Positions 43,977-53,941 of a stretch of 64,000 bases of DNA are shown here, piece by piece (position 1 is the stretch's first letter; the number at the start of each line of letters is the position of its first letter). This DNA comes from Candidatus Zhuqueibacterota bacterium (GTDB lineage: Bacteria; Zhuqueibacterota; Zhuqueibacteria; Residuimicrobiales; Krinioviventaceae), in contig JAFGKD010000078.1 in assembly GCA_016928775.1 (NCBI GenBank), forward strand, positions 1 to 64,000, read 5' to 3'. Under the pieces are notes generated by a model. The model made no database searches. It worked only from the letters and a program-made list of their open reading frames with translations, and was not told the DNA's origin. The translations under genes and the position numbers were made by a program.

Positions 43977-46667
43977 TTAATATCCCAACACGCTCTGTTG
44001 CCCGCTGCGTTTTTCGATCTTGATATCTTTGAACATCGGCGCCTTGATACTGACTTTGACATAGACGCGCCTGCCCGGGCCGTTCGGCACCCAATCAATG
44101 CTCGCCTCCCAGCAGTGCAGATCGCGGTAAATCGTAAAACGATGGTGCGATATGGCCATCTCGGCGAGATCGTAATGGGCGCTATAGCCTATGCGCCAGA
44201 ATCGTGTCAGACTCACTTCAGCACCCGAGATGTCCATATAGTACCGCTTTGTTGGTCTTGCGGGATTACTGCGATTTAAATCAAAATTGAATGCCACGTT
44301 CATCCGCCATGGGATACTGAGCGAACTAATGGCGCGTTTGGATTCAAAACGGTCGGTTCCTTGTATCAAATCCTCTTCGAGAATATTAAGGTCATCTTCA
44401 CCACGTTCTTGATATTGTAGTTCTTCATACGATTGTGGTAAATTTCGATCATTGGCTCGTCCACCTCGGGGTCCACCATCTCCTTCTCCCTGCAATCTGA
44501 AACGTAAATTGAATCGTAAATTTGTGAGTCGCGGCAAGTGGCCATGTTGCCAGACAAAATCGTCGCTGAGTCGGTTCTGTTCAAAATCATATTGATAAAA
44601 GCTGTGTGACGTACCCGCGCTCAAACTCATCGTCCGAATTGGATTCGCCGTCAACGATGTGCGTAAATCACTGAGTTTGTTTCTTTCAGCGCGCATGCTG
44701 TAGTTTGTGTTTAAATCGACATTGAATAAATCAATTTTTTTGGTTTTTTCGCCTTCACCTCGCCGCATCTGAAAGAGATTTCTCACATTAAAGCCAATAT
44801 TGCCGCCACCGTAGCCGGGTGTTCCGGAGCCAAACCGATCCTTTTTAACGACGCCATCCGGTGTTTCAACATATTGGTAGTAACCCCAACCTTGCTCGGA
44901 AAAATTTGGTGCCCAGCTAAACGACAGGCTTGGCGTCATGACGTGACGAAAAGAATTGATATCGCCAAAATGTGCCGGAAAAACACCGTAAGCTTTGGTA
45001 TTGGCCGAGGCGCTATAATTGAATGTATGCCGTGCAGCAAAACCGCCGATTTTATCACTTTCAATTCGATCCGTTTCCGCATCATAATAATAGCTATAGG
45101 TTTCATTAAACCAGTCTTCCTTGACGTTGAGCCCCTGGTTGAGCGATAACCAGCCGAAAAACTTTTTCGGACTCGTCATTGAAAAACTGAGATTGTGGGC
45201 GACCTGGCGTGTTTTTTCCCATCTTTTAATTTGATCAGTGACAGTATCCGTTGTCCACTCACCATTTTCGTCTAAATAAGTAGTATCCTTGCTAACAGTT
45301 TCAAATCGCTGGCGAGCGGAGTTTGTCAAATTGGCGTTATAGCTGAAATAGAGCGAATGATACCAGTGCGTATCGCGGCGACCACCTTTTTTCTTTTGGT
45401 TGAAAATTTGTGCTTGACCTCGCCGAAAGGAGAGCTGAGGCAGGGTGTAATTTTGTAAATCCTCCTGCAAGTCGTGTGAGTGAGACACGTTCAAGCTCAT
45501 ACTCAGTTTTTGCTTGGGCCAACTTTTTGAATACGTCGCATTCGAACGAAGCTCACGACTCAGACGAGTATCCAAATTTGTACTGTAGCTTTTGTAGAAA
45601 TCTTTATCGCTGACAAATGTACCGCCAGCGCTCAAACGAGAGGTCGGTGAGATTTCCTGATTGTGATTAAAAGTCAAGTCCCAGCGACGTTCTTTGCCAC
45701 CGCCGCGATAATCCTTGCGCGTGAGAGAACCATTCACCGAACCGTTCAATTTGTAGCGCACAGCATAATTGGCGCCGGCGCGAAACAGAAATCCGGATTT
45801 TTCAAAAAAATCGACCATACCTTTGGCGTCAAAATAGTCACTCGGCGCCCAATAATAACCAAGCTCGCGCAAAAATCGTCCCTCTTGAACGCTCTCTCCG
45901 TAACGCGGAATAAGGAGACCGGAGTGGCGCCCCGACCGATGCGGGAAAACCGCAAACGGCAGCATGAACACCGGGATATTGCCTAATTTCGCCACAACGG
46001 GCTTGGCAATGACTTTGTCATTCGGAATCATCTTCATGCGCCGCGCTTCAAAATGGAAATGCGGATTTGAGTCGAGGTCACAGGTGGTATAGGTGGAATT
46101 CGAGACATTGTAGGTGTTTTCGCTCACTCGCTTGATTTGTCGACCAACATACTTGCCACCCTCCACGTCCGAACGCCCTTTAACGACGCGCCCTTTTTCT
46201 GTCCGGTAGTTATATTCCATCTTTTTGCCGGTCATGGTGGAACCACCCTCCTGCAATTCCGGCTCACCAGTCCAGGCGATGTTCATCGTCGAATCTGTTG
46301 CAAGGCTATCCGTTTTGATCCATGTTGTATCCGGAATCGGCTCGGCAATAATGAGACTGTTATCCCAATCCAGAGTTATTTTTCCGGCTTTTAGAACAAT
46401 ATCTTTATATTTGACACTGGCGTTGCCAATAAAATAGGAGAGACGTTCCCGCAAGTCATTTTCGATGACCGAGGCTTCATAATAAATGATGGTGTCGATT
46501 TCCGATGATTTTTGCTGAACCTCCAGGGGCTCGGTGATGGTGGAATCCGGGGAAATGGCGCCCGCCACCTGCGACTCATCGAGTTGGGTAGAGTCGTCAA
46601 GCGCCTCTTGAGCAGACAGCGATAATGCAAAAAGCGCCAGAATAATGTATACAAGTCTTTTTGTCAA
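43977..46667 (-). CDS. lptD: LptD-like LPS-assembly outer-membrane protein
   Basis: About 896 residues from the TTG at 46667, which gives MTKRLVYIILALFALSLSA|Q, a clean signal peptide. An open frame continues upstream to ATG 46790 inside rarA, but that would bury the signal. No ATG exists near the signal start, so the true start is uncertain. The periplasmic OstA-like part (about 55-220) is followed by the LptD signature region: NSTYTTCDLDSNPHFHFEARRMKMIPNDKVIAKPVVAKLGN and FPHRSGRHSGLLIPRYGES, with a long beta-barrel to the end. LptD receives LPS from the LptBFGC-A bridge and inserts it in the outer leaflet. lptF-lptG lie about 9 kb away. It follows rarA with little or no gap. Confidence 0.9.
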   Translation of the reverse strand: MTKRLVYIILALFALSLSAQEALDDSTQLDESQVAGAISPDSTITEPLEVQQKSSEIDTIIYYEASVIENDLRERLSYFIGNASVKYKDIVLKAGKITLDWDNSLIIAEPIPDTTWIKTDSLATDSTMNIAWTGEPELQEGGSTMTGKKMEYNYRTEKGRVVKGRSDVEGGKYVGRQIKRVSENTYNVSNSTYTTCDLDSNPHFHFEARRMKMIPNDKVIAKPVVAKLGNIPVFMLPFAVFPHRSGRHSGLLIPRYGESVQEGRFLRELGYYWAPSDYFDAKGMVDFFEKSGFLFRAGANYAVRYKLNGSVNGSLTRKDYRGGGKERRWDLTFNHNQEISPTSRLSAGGTFVSDKDFYKSYSTNLDTRLSRELRSNATYSKSWPKQKLSMSLNVSHSHDLQEDLQNYTLPQLSFRRGQAQIFNQKKKGGRRDTHWYHSLYFSYNANLTNSARQRFETVSKDTTYLDENGEWTTDTVTDQIKRWEKTRQVAHNLSFSMTSPKKFFGWLSLNQGLNVKEDWFNETYSYYYDAETDRIESDKIGGFAARHTFNYSASANTKAYGVFPAHFGDINSFRHVMTPSLSFSWAPNFSEQGWGYYQYVETPDGVVKKDRFGSGTPGYGGGNIGFNVRNLFQMRRGEGEKTKKIDLFNVDLNTNYSMRAERNKLSDLRTSLTANPIRTMSLSAGTSHSFYQYDFEQNRLSDDFVWQHGHLPRLTNLRFNLRFRLQGEGDGGPRGGRANDRNLPQSYEELQYQERGEDDLNILEEDLIQGTDRFESKRAISSLSIPWRMNVAFNFDLNRSNPARPTKRYYMDISGAEVSLTRFWRIGYSAHYDLAEMAISHHRFTIYRDLHCWEASIDWVPNGPGRRVYVKVSIKAPMFKDIKIEKRSGQQSVLGY

Positions 46668-46689
46668 AATGATCTTGATGTTTAGGCAC

Positions 46690-47991
46690 CTAACGTTTTC
46701 TCTTTGGCCATAATTTGAGTAGCCGTTCCCGAATCCGCTGCTCAACGCCGTTTTCCGTTGGATGATAATACACTTTTTTTTCAGCGTCACGTGGGAAATA
46801 GTCTTGCTCTACAAATCCGCCAGAATCATGCGGGTATTTGTAGCCGTCGCCATACTTCAAATCCTGCATCAGCTTTGTTGGTGCATTGCGGAGATGCAAC
46901 GGGACATCACCGGGCATCTCATTGTGGATATCCTGAATCGCTGTGTCGATTGCCAGGTAGGATGCGTTGCTTTTGGGCGCTGACGCGAGATATGTTGTCG
47001 CTTGCGCCAAAACAATGCGACCCTCCGGCATCCCGATGACATTGATCGCCTCAAAAGCGGATGTCGCCACCATCAACGCATGCGGATCGGCATTGCCGAT
47101 ATCTTCGGACGCCAGGATAATTAAACGTCGGGCGATGAATTTTGGATCCTCGCCGGATTCGATCATGCGCGCTAACCAGTAGATCGCCGCATCTGGATCC
47201 GAACCGCGTACGCTTTTTATAAAGGCCGAAATGACATCGTAATGATACTCACCTTTTTTATCATAGAGCAACGTTCGCCGTTGCATGGCCTCTTCAATGA
47301 GTGGACGGTCTATCATGCGTAAACCGCTAACATCCGATTGGGCCAATTGTGAAGCGAGATCAAGCGCGGTCAGTGTATTACGCGCATCGCCGCCGCCCAG
47401 TTTGATGAGCACTATTTGCGCCTCGCTGTCCAAATGGATATTCAATTTTTTGAGCTCCTCATCCGTTTCGAGTGCGCGCCGAACAAGTGTATTGAGGTGT
47501 TTTTCAGTCAAGGATTCCAGTTTATAAATGCGGCAACGGGATTGCAGCGCCGATATGACCTCAAAACTCGGATTCTCTGTTGTCGCACCGATGAGCAGGA
47601 GAGTGCCGTCTTCCACCGAATGTAATAGTGCATCCTGCTGTGCCTTGTTGAAGCGATGGATCTCATCGATAAAAAGAATGGTACGCCGGCCAAGAAACCG
47701 GTTATCCGCTGCTGTCTTTATAATTTTGCGCAAGTCGGCAACCCCTGATGTCACAGCGCTGATAGCGTGAAAATCGGATGATGTTTCATTGGCAATAATC
47801 CGCGCCAGGGTCGTCTTGCCAACACCGGGCGGTCCCCATAGTATCATGGAGACGAGCTGGTCCGACTCGATGGCGGTGCGCAGAATTTTACCTTCACCAA
47901 GCAGATGTTCTTGTCCCACAAACTCGTGCAGCGATTGCGGTCGCATACGCTCGGCCAAAGGTGGTTTTTGTGACTGTGCAAAAAGAGTCAT
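46690..47991 (-). CDS. rarA: Replication-associated recombination ATPase RarA/MgsA
   Basis: A 433-residue AAA+ ATPase related to clamp loaders and to eukaryotic WRNIP1, acting at stalled forks. Walker [10 protein letters not shown] is at 53-61, Walker [17 protein letters not shown] around 105-120 and sensor 1 [10 protein letters not shown] follows. The C-terminal half has the RarA-specific [32 protein letters not shown] and the tetramerisation end [16 protein letters not shown]. The start is ATG 47991 after GGAAA; a TTG at 48006 is in frame. Length is standard. It directly precedes lptD on the same strand. Confidence 0.95.
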   Translation of the reverse strand: MTLFAQSQKPPLAERMRPQSLHEFVGQEHLLGEGKILRTAIESDQLVSMILWGPPGVGKTTLARIIANETSSDFHAISAVTSGVADLRKIIKTAADNRFLGRRTILFIDEIHRFNKAQQDALLHSVEDGTLLLIGATTENPSFEVISALQSRCRIYKLESLTEKHLNTLVRRALETDEELKKLNIHLDSEAQIVLIKLGGGDARNTLTALDLASQLAQSDVSGLRMIDRPLIEEAMQRRTLLYDKKGEYHYDVISAFIKSVRGSDPDAAIYWLARMIESGEDPKFIARRLIILASEDIGNADPHALMVATSAFEAINVIGMPEGRIVLAQATTYLASAPKSNASYLAIDTAIQDIHNEMPGDVPLHLRNAPTKLMQDLKYGDGYKYPHDSGGFVEQDYFPRDAEKKVYYHPTENGVEQRIRERLLKLWPKRKR

Positions 47992-48099
47992 ATTTTTCCA
48001 AATCAAAAGCGCTCAATTTATTGAAATTGGCAGGGAATTGCAAGGTGGAAAAAGCGGCGCAAGTAAAAGCTTGGTGGTTTTATAAAATTTGCAAAGTAT

Positions 48100-48160
48100 T
48101 CTTGTCAAAACTTTGCAAAAAAAACAATGTTGCGGATTTACAGTACGGATGAGCACGAAT
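48100..48160 (-). repeat. Dispersed repeat fragment, copy F
   Basis: The stretch CTTTGCAAAAAAAACAATGT, then GCGGATTTACAGTACGGATG and AGCACGAAT, matches in reverse the junction seen between copies A and B (ATCCGTACTACAAATCTGCA and AACATCGTGTTTTTTAGCAA). Core and terminal repeat are mostly lost. It lies in the gap between the rarA start and the large exoprotein gene's stop; the remaining bases of that 205-base gap show nothing else. Confidence 0.6.
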
Positions 48161-48196
48161 GTTTATTTCGGCATTACTTCAACATAATGGCTCTCA

Positions 48197-51100
48197 CTAT
48201 CGCATCAATATCATCTTGCGAATAGCGGAAAAGTCGCCGGCAGTCATTTTATAAAAATAAAGACCGGACGACAGAGCACGTCCATTCTCATCCAGACCAG
48301 GCCAGGTGGCGCGATAGACGCCGGCTTCTTTGTGGTCCCGTACCAGCACATCCACGCGCTGACCAAGTGAATTAAAGACTTCCACTGTCACGTCTGTTGC
48401 CAGCGGTAATTGATAGACAATAGTTGTGCGTGGATTAAACGGATTGGGATAGTTTTGTTGCAGCGCGAATATTTTCGGCAGAGCATCTGACTTGTGCGAG
48501 CGCTGCGTGTACAGCGGATCATTCGCTTGTCCCGGCGTCGGTACGGCAAAATCACGCCATGACACGGCGCCATCATAAGACCGCCCCCTGGAGATGTCCT
48601 GCTGTTGCCGACCAAAGCTTATGGAATCGATGTAAACCGGCTGTCCCTCGACCAACTTTATCAGCGCCAGGTGCTCGCCGGAAGCATCCAGTTTCATATC
48701 CGCATGTAATAATCCCTGATGCATCTCCTTATCCGCCCAGACAAGCAAATAACCGCCGGGCGCGATCGTCGTCGTTTCCGGTTGGTATTCTGCAATTCGC
48801 CAGAGCGCGGGAGTATAAAAATTATCGGTCAGATAAAGCCCGGCAACATTGATCGGCTGATCGCTGCCATTGTAAAGCTCAATCCAGTCGTCAAACTGGC
48901 CGATCTCATCCGCAAGCGTTTTGCTGTTATCAGCTAAAAACTCGTTGATGACCAAATCCGTTGTGTTGATCGGACCTTTGTTGTAGAAAAACGCACCGAT
49001 ATCTGCAAGCGAGCCATCCGGATCTTTTGGCGCTGTTGGATCACCCGCATCAATGCAGGGTGAATCCATCTGCAAATAAAAGTTATCTGTCAATGGATCA
49101 ACGAATCGGGCATTGTCGTGATGATTACCAAGACCCTGCATTAAATTCCACTCTGACAATGAATAATTGATTTGAATTGAGGATGTGCCATCAACGGTGA
49201 ATTCCGAGGCAAAATGTCCGGCAAAAATTGAATTTGTCACCGTAGCTGTGCCACCGCCCTGTCCCGCCATTTTCTCATAACAGGCTACCCCCACACTGTC
49301 ATTATAAAAAGTGGTATGATCAATTCGAGCATACGAGTCATCTTTGACAGCAACGCCCATCGCCGCATTGACCACAAGATTACCGCGAATGATCGTATCA
49401 GCAGAATTTTCGCCAACCGAAATGCCTTTATCCGGACAATCAAAAATGCGATTATTCTCGATCAGCACATGGTCCGACGCGCCAATGTCAATGCCATCAC
49501 GATTGCTGTTGGTGCTGATGATATCAATGCGATTGTTGCGGATGATCCCCTGATCAACAGCGTCGAAATCGAGCTCACCATTACCAAACAAATGACAATT
49601 TTCAACACGCGCTGATGCATACTGGATATTCGCAATATCATCGCCGGAATCGATACCGTCCAGAGTTGAATTTGTCAGGACAATCGTGCCGCCATTGGCA
49701 TAGAACGGCTGATTGACATGTTCGATTCGAATGTAGTCCAGGGTGACATCCGAGTTCCATGTCGAAACAGCCGCTTTAAAATGCGCTGCGTCTGATCCGG
49801 TGGTGGCGCCGGTTATATTCACATGCGATAATGTCGATGCAGCCGTTGCATCTTGAAAACAGAGTGCGCCCCAGCGATTATCGCCGATGCCGCGCAGAAC
49901 AACGGGTTGCGCCGCTGATCCATGTGCCACCAGGCGGCCGTTGACAATCAAGCTGCTTCCTGCGGCAAGCTGGAGGTGAGTGCCTTCCGTTAAGGTTAAT
50001 GTCGTATTGGGTGAGACGACCACATCCTGCAAAACAAAATAGGGCGAATTTGCCCCGGTTAATATCGTATTTTGAGTAATGTACGCCGGCAACTCATTTT
50101 GTGCATTGTACGAGAAAACAGCTGTCAAAGCTTGACCAGTTGTCAGTTCCAGCGTGAGCTGGGGATTTTCGGAAATCAAACCGGCGGACCCGTCGCCTGA
50201 GAGCGCATCAATTTCCAGATCAAAGCTCATGTCAGAGCTTGTGCCATTATATTGATGCACTTCAACGGCAACGACATTTTTGCCACGTACCAGCGCATCC
50301 TTATTGATGGTAAATTCGAAAAACGTATCTTCATCATCCCCGCCGACCGAGTTGCTTGGCCGCGTGTCATATTGAATCGACCCTCCGGGCATATTGCTGC
50401 GAAGCACTTGTTGGCCATTCAGGTAAACGACAGCACCGTCATCTCGCAAGAGTTTGAAGATCAGCTGTTGCACCGCTGAGACATCTGTAACTTGAAACGA
50501 TGACCGGAAATAAGTGGTCACGTATTTATCGTCCGAATTTGGCCCGTAATCCACGACTGTATTTTCGTCGCCATCACCATAGCCCAATTGTGCTGCACCC
50601 GTTGCCCACCCGGAATCATCAAACGCGGGACTGCTCCAGTTGGCGCCGGGGGAAACACCTTTATCAAAAAATTTCCAGTTTGCGCCGCGGTTCAGCAGAG
50701 TCGATACGGTCTGCGAATTTTGCCACCAGCCAACAAAGCCATAACCCTCATATGGCTGCGCTTGCAGGAGAACGGTCATGTCCTGAAAGAATTGCCCGGA
50801 ATAAGAGTCCGTGATGGTCGTCTGTTGTCCAAGATGCACGTATCCGTAGCCCTGTGGCTGTACCTGAACATCAAGCTGCACCATCTCGTTTAAATCGAAC
50901 AGATCGATGAGTTGCTCGCGCACCGTCGCCGGGCGCGTATGAACGATATTACGCATCTCATCAACGACCTCTTGCCAGGCGATCATGGACGGAATACCAC
51001 ATACGCCGTTGCCACAAAAGTCTCGCCAACGCTCGATATGGTTCGGCATTTCACCGGCAATAGCGTTTTGCAGGCTGTCGAGTAATGCTGCCACTTTGTT

Positions 51101-52798
51101 CGGCTCAAACTCAGTATTGATATATTCGACGAACCGGTTAATAAATCGATCTTTAAACTTATCATTCGCTAACAGCTCGTTAAAGGGATGCATCCGATTT
51201 GCCATCTCCTCTAGCGAATTATAAACATCGTATCTGAATCCCCGGTCGAGGTCAAAAATCATCCATCGCCATTTGCCATTCGTGGTGCGCGGTCGCCAGG
51301 CGCGGATGTTCCACGACCAACTTCGGTTGCCGATATATGCCTCGGCAATGACGTAATCGATCAAATTGTCAATATCCACCAAACTCGCAACGACATTATA
51401 GTTTTCCTGAACCGATAAATCGTGAGTGTCGATAAAATCAATCAATGCGTCATAATGGGTACGATCACCGGCCAACACCTCGATATCTTGTTCCCGCTCA
51501 TCAATGTATAAAATATCCACACGATCACGATCAACATCGTGATGTGTTTCAACATAACTTTCGTTATATTTTTCCCGAATATTGTGAATGCCCCAATAGT
51601 CGCCGTTGATAAACAGCACAGCCGGTCGATAGGCTTGAGTATCGACGGACATATTGTCGCGGATCATCTTTTGAACGAATCCATCGCGGAACATCGTCTG
51701 ATGCCAGTCATCGCTGGAGCTGCGCAGCAAAAAGGAATCAAATTCGTGCACATCAATATCATGAAAAAGCGGATAATCCAGCCTGTCTGACAAAAAAAGA
51801 CTGAGAGATTTTTGCGGTATATAAATGGCCGTTCGACCAAACAGACGAATTGATGCTTGCCTGACAAAAGCGAGTCGCCCATTCGTTTCGAAAAATTCAA
51901 TCATCGCCGGTCGTTCCCAGGATTTGCGTTCGGCAATGTTCTCATCCACATAAATGCCGTTTTCCGGATCCCAGAGGAAATCAGGATCAGTTGTCAATGA
52001 AAACGTCGGAAGTGTTGTGTGTTCATTGATAAAAAAGGTGCGCGTTTCAACTGGTCCGGGCAGCAGATTCGTACCAAACGATCTGGCTTTTATTATTGTT
52101 GTCGAGGAAAAGGTCAAGGGTGATGTATATTCGCGGGATGTTCGAGTTGGCGTCGAACCGTCAGTTGTATAGCGAATAACCGCATTTGACGTGGACATGC
52201 TAACCTGCAGCGATCCAGAATAAAAACCGGATAGCTGATTGATCTGAACGTTTCCGGCTTGAAATGACGCCATTAATCCAGCCGTCGTATTTGCCTGGTC
52301 GGGTGTTGGTTGATCATAATAGAGCCACTTGTCGGGATTGTTCACATCCCGCCCCAAAGAGACATCAGATACTTGTTGGCCAAACAAGAGGGTGTCAATG
52401 ACCGTGCCATCCGCAGCATACAATCCGACGGCCTCGCCGTCGTTGCTGAGCTTAAAATTGGTGTGCAGACCGTCGTCCATGCCATCCGCCCAGAACAACA
52501 AATAGCCCCGGGCGGGAATTGTGGTTCCAGGCGGAATGTGCCACTTATTCGGTTGGGAAAATTCATCGGTTAAATAGCAATTACCCAAATCGACCGGGTT
52601 GTTGCTTGTATTATAAAGTTCAATCCAGTCAGCGAATTGAGAATAATCGGGATCTAATGTCAGCGAATGACTGGAGGCTAAAATTTCATTGATAATGACG
52701 GGTATGCTCGTCTGCTCCGTTGTCAATCCATGATTTACATAAATGCATGTGAAAAGCAAAGTTATATAACTTGAGCGAATCAAGCTCGTTTTTTTCAT
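48197..52798 (-). CDS. Large CotH/lamin-tail/beta-helix exoprotein with type IX sorting domain
   Basis: About 1533 residues from ATG 52798 (AAGGAA seven bases upstream). Domains in order, in approximate mature numbering: signal peptide; lamin-tail domain (30-165, INEILASSHSLTLDPDYSQFADWIELYN); chitobiase/hexosaminidase C-terminal-like beta domain (190-260, IRYTTDGSTPT). A CotH spore-coat kinase-like domain follows (280-640) with KSLSLFLSD, YWGIHNIREKY and WMIFDLDRGFRYD. Next are galactose-binding-like repeats, a right-handed beta-helix (960-1250, NSNRDGIDIGASDHVLIENN), a second lamin-tail domain (1290-1430) and the sorting domain with QNYPNPFNPRTTIVY and IRKMILMR. The combination is typical of surface or exoproteins of FCB bacteria; CotH proteins can phosphorylate secreted proteins. 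It is expected to use the SprA/PorU route. Confidence 0.88.
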   Translation of the reverse strand: MKKTSLIRSSYITLLFTCIYVNHGLTTEQTSIPVIINEILASSHSLTLDPDYSQFADWIELYNTSNNPVDLGNCYLTDEFSQPNKWHIPPGTTIPARGYLLFWADGMDDGLHTNFKLSNDGEAVGLYAADGTVIDTLLFGQQVSDVSLGRDVNNPDKWLYYDQPTPDQANTTAGLMASFQAGNVQINQLSGFYSGSLQVSMSTSNAVIRYTTDGSTPTRTSREYTSPLTFSSTTIIKARSFGTNLLPGPVETRTFFINEHTTLPTFSLTTDPDFLWDPENGIYVDENIAERKSWERPAMIEFFETNGRLAFVRQASIRLFGRTAIYIPQKSLSLFLSDRLDYPLFHDIDVHEFDSFLLRSSSDDWHQTMFRDGFVQKMIRDNMSVDTQAYRPAVLFINGDYWGIHNIREKYNESYVETHHDVDRDRVDILYIDEREQDIEVLAGDRTHYDALIDFIDTHDLSVQENYNVVASLVDIDNLIDYVIAEAYIGNRSWSWNIRAWRPRTTNGKWRWMIFDLDRGFRYDVYNSLEEMANRMHPFNELLANDKFKDRFINRFVEYINTEFEPNKVAALLDSLQNAIAGEMPNHIERWRDFCGNGVCGIPSMIAWQEVVDEMRNIVHTRPATVREQLIDLFDLNEMVQLDVQVQPQGYGYVHLGQQTTITDSYSGQFFQDMTVLLQAQPYEGYGFVGWWQNSQTVSTLLNRGANWKFFDKGVSPGANWSSPAFDDSGWATGAAQLGYGDGDENTVVDYGPNSDDKYVTTYFRSSFQVTDVSAVQQLIFKLLRDDGAVVYLNGQQVLRSNMPGGSIQYDTRPSNSVGGDDEDTFFEFTINKDALVRGKNVVAVEVHQYNGTSSDMSFDLEIDALSGDGSAGLISENPQLTLELTTGQALTAVFSYNAQNELPAYITQNTILTGANSPYFVLQDVVVSPNTTLTLTEGTHLQLAAGSSLIVNGRLVAHGSAAQPVVLRGIGDNRWGALCFQDATAASTLSHVNITGATTGSDAAHFKAAVSTWNSDVTLDYIRIEHVNQPFYANGGTIVLTNSTLDGIDSGDDIANIQYASARVENCHLFGNGELDFDAVDQGIIRNNRIDIISTNSNRDGIDIGASDHVLIENNRIFDCPDKGISVGENSADTIIRGNLVVNAAMGVAVKDDSYARIDHTTFYNDSVGVACYEKMAGQGGGTATVTNSIFAGHFASEFTVDGTSSIQINYSLSEWNLMQGLGNHHDNARFVDPLTDNFYLQMDSPCIDAGDPTAPKDPDGSLADIGAFFYNKGPINTTDLVINEFLADNSKTLADEIGQFDDWIELYNGSDQPINVAGLYLTDNFYTPALWRIAEYQPETTTIAPGGYLLVWADKEMHQGLLHADMKLDASGEHLALIKLVEGQPVYIDSISFGRQQQDISRGRSYDGAVSWRDFAVPTPGQANDPLYTQRSHKSDALPKIFALQQNYPNPFNPRTTIVYQLPLATDVTVEVFNSLGQRVDVLVRDHKEAGVYRATWPGLDENGRALSSGLYFYKMTAGDFSAIRKMILMR

Positions 52799-52979
52799 TC
52801 GATATTCCTTTTTGAATCGAATTCTATAATAGTGTTTCGATCGTAAAACATCCTGGCTATTTAACGGCCAATTCATGGAAAAGTTCTTTGATCAGGCAGC
52901 CGCTTCAGGGTCTGGTTCACTGGATAAACCTGGATATTAGTTGATAAAGGCGGTCAGATCAAGAAGCAGTTTACTCTTA

Positions 52980-53828
52980 TCATATTTCTATATACAAACT
53001 TTCCTTTTTCACAAGAAACAACACCAGATGATACAGTGCGAACAATTCCATGGAAAATGGCACATAGCCGAGGTAGCCAATGACCGGCATCTCAAATACG
53101 TGCACAAACTGTACAAAGGGTGTGGTATAAGTCCATTTGGGATAAGACCAGTAATTCCAGAATTCCCAGAAAAAACCGCAGATCAGACAGCCCAGCCAAA
53201 GCGCCCACACCGGCCGCCAGTCACCGCTTTTAACACGATCAAATAATGAACAATTGTCGAGCCACACATTGATCGGCTCAATGATGAAATAGACGGACAA
53301 CCAGACAAGCGGATAAAAATAGCGTGGCCACATGAGCAGCAGCCCAAGCATTGTCCATCCGGCAATAAAGTACCAGAGCATCTGTTGTTTTTCAGCAGGA
53401 ACTTTGAGAAATGGTCGGCTGTCTTTGATCCATCTAAAGGTGCTGACCAATTCTGCAGTACCGAACACCGCCGGGATCACTGTTGAAAAGCTGAGGGAGG
53501 CCAACAGGCCGTACTCGAGATTTGTAAACAATTCGCGTCCCATATAGTGCCAATTTTGCGTGCGCATATTGATCAATTCGAATAACCACCACGCCGGTGC
53601 CGAGACCAGAAACAAGCCGATATAACGCTGCCAGGAGCGCGTGAATAAAGACGTCCCCTTGCGCCGGAAAACCAGCCCATCCACAACAAGACAATAACCC
53701 AGCCACAACGGGAAAAAGAGCAGATGTGTGCGCAAGCCCGTGCAGCTCCAGTTGACACTCCAGGCGAAACCGAGCAGGAAAAGGCCGAACCAAAAATGCC
53801 GGGGGAAAATTTGTTTTTTTTGGCTCAT
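52980..53828 (-). CDS. Trp-rich multi-pass membrane protein of unknown function
   Basis: A 282-residue inner-membrane protein with about eight hydrophobic helices and unusually many Trp and Phe residues. Recurrent features are WWLFELINMRTQNWHY (about 79-94) in one half and FFWEFWNYWSYPKWTY (about 219-234) in the other. This (W/F)-E-(L/F)-x-N-x-x-x-x-x-W pattern suggests an internal duplication. No catalytic motif is recognised. A GGAGAG ribosome-binding site precedes the ATG. It is divergent from the outer-membrane-like gene at 53942. The carotenoid-biosynthesis and lycopene-cyclase membrane families have a similar size and helix count, but I cannot support that assignment. Confidence 0.75.
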   Translation of the reverse strand: MSQKKQIFPRHFWFGLFLLGFAWSVNWSCTGLRTHLLFFPLWLGYCLVVDGLVFRRKGTSLFTRSWQRYIGLFLVSAPAWWLFELINMRTQNWHYMGRELFTNLEYGLLASLSFSTVIPAVFGTAELVSTFRWIKDSRPFLKVPAEKQQMLWYFIAGWTMLGLLLMWPRYFYPLVWLSVYFIIEPINVWLDNCSLFDRVKSGDWRPVWALWLGCLICGFFWEFWNYWSYPKWTYTTPFVQFVHVFEMPVIGYLGYVPFSMELFALYHLVLFLVKKESLYIEI

Positions 53829-53941
53829 ATTTTCTCTCCAATTTGCAGTGGATATTTGTATGAATATATTTATATTTCAGCATAAAAACAAAATGCTGAC
53901 ACCAAAAAAGTGGTTTCACAAACCTGAAAAGGAGGACGACC

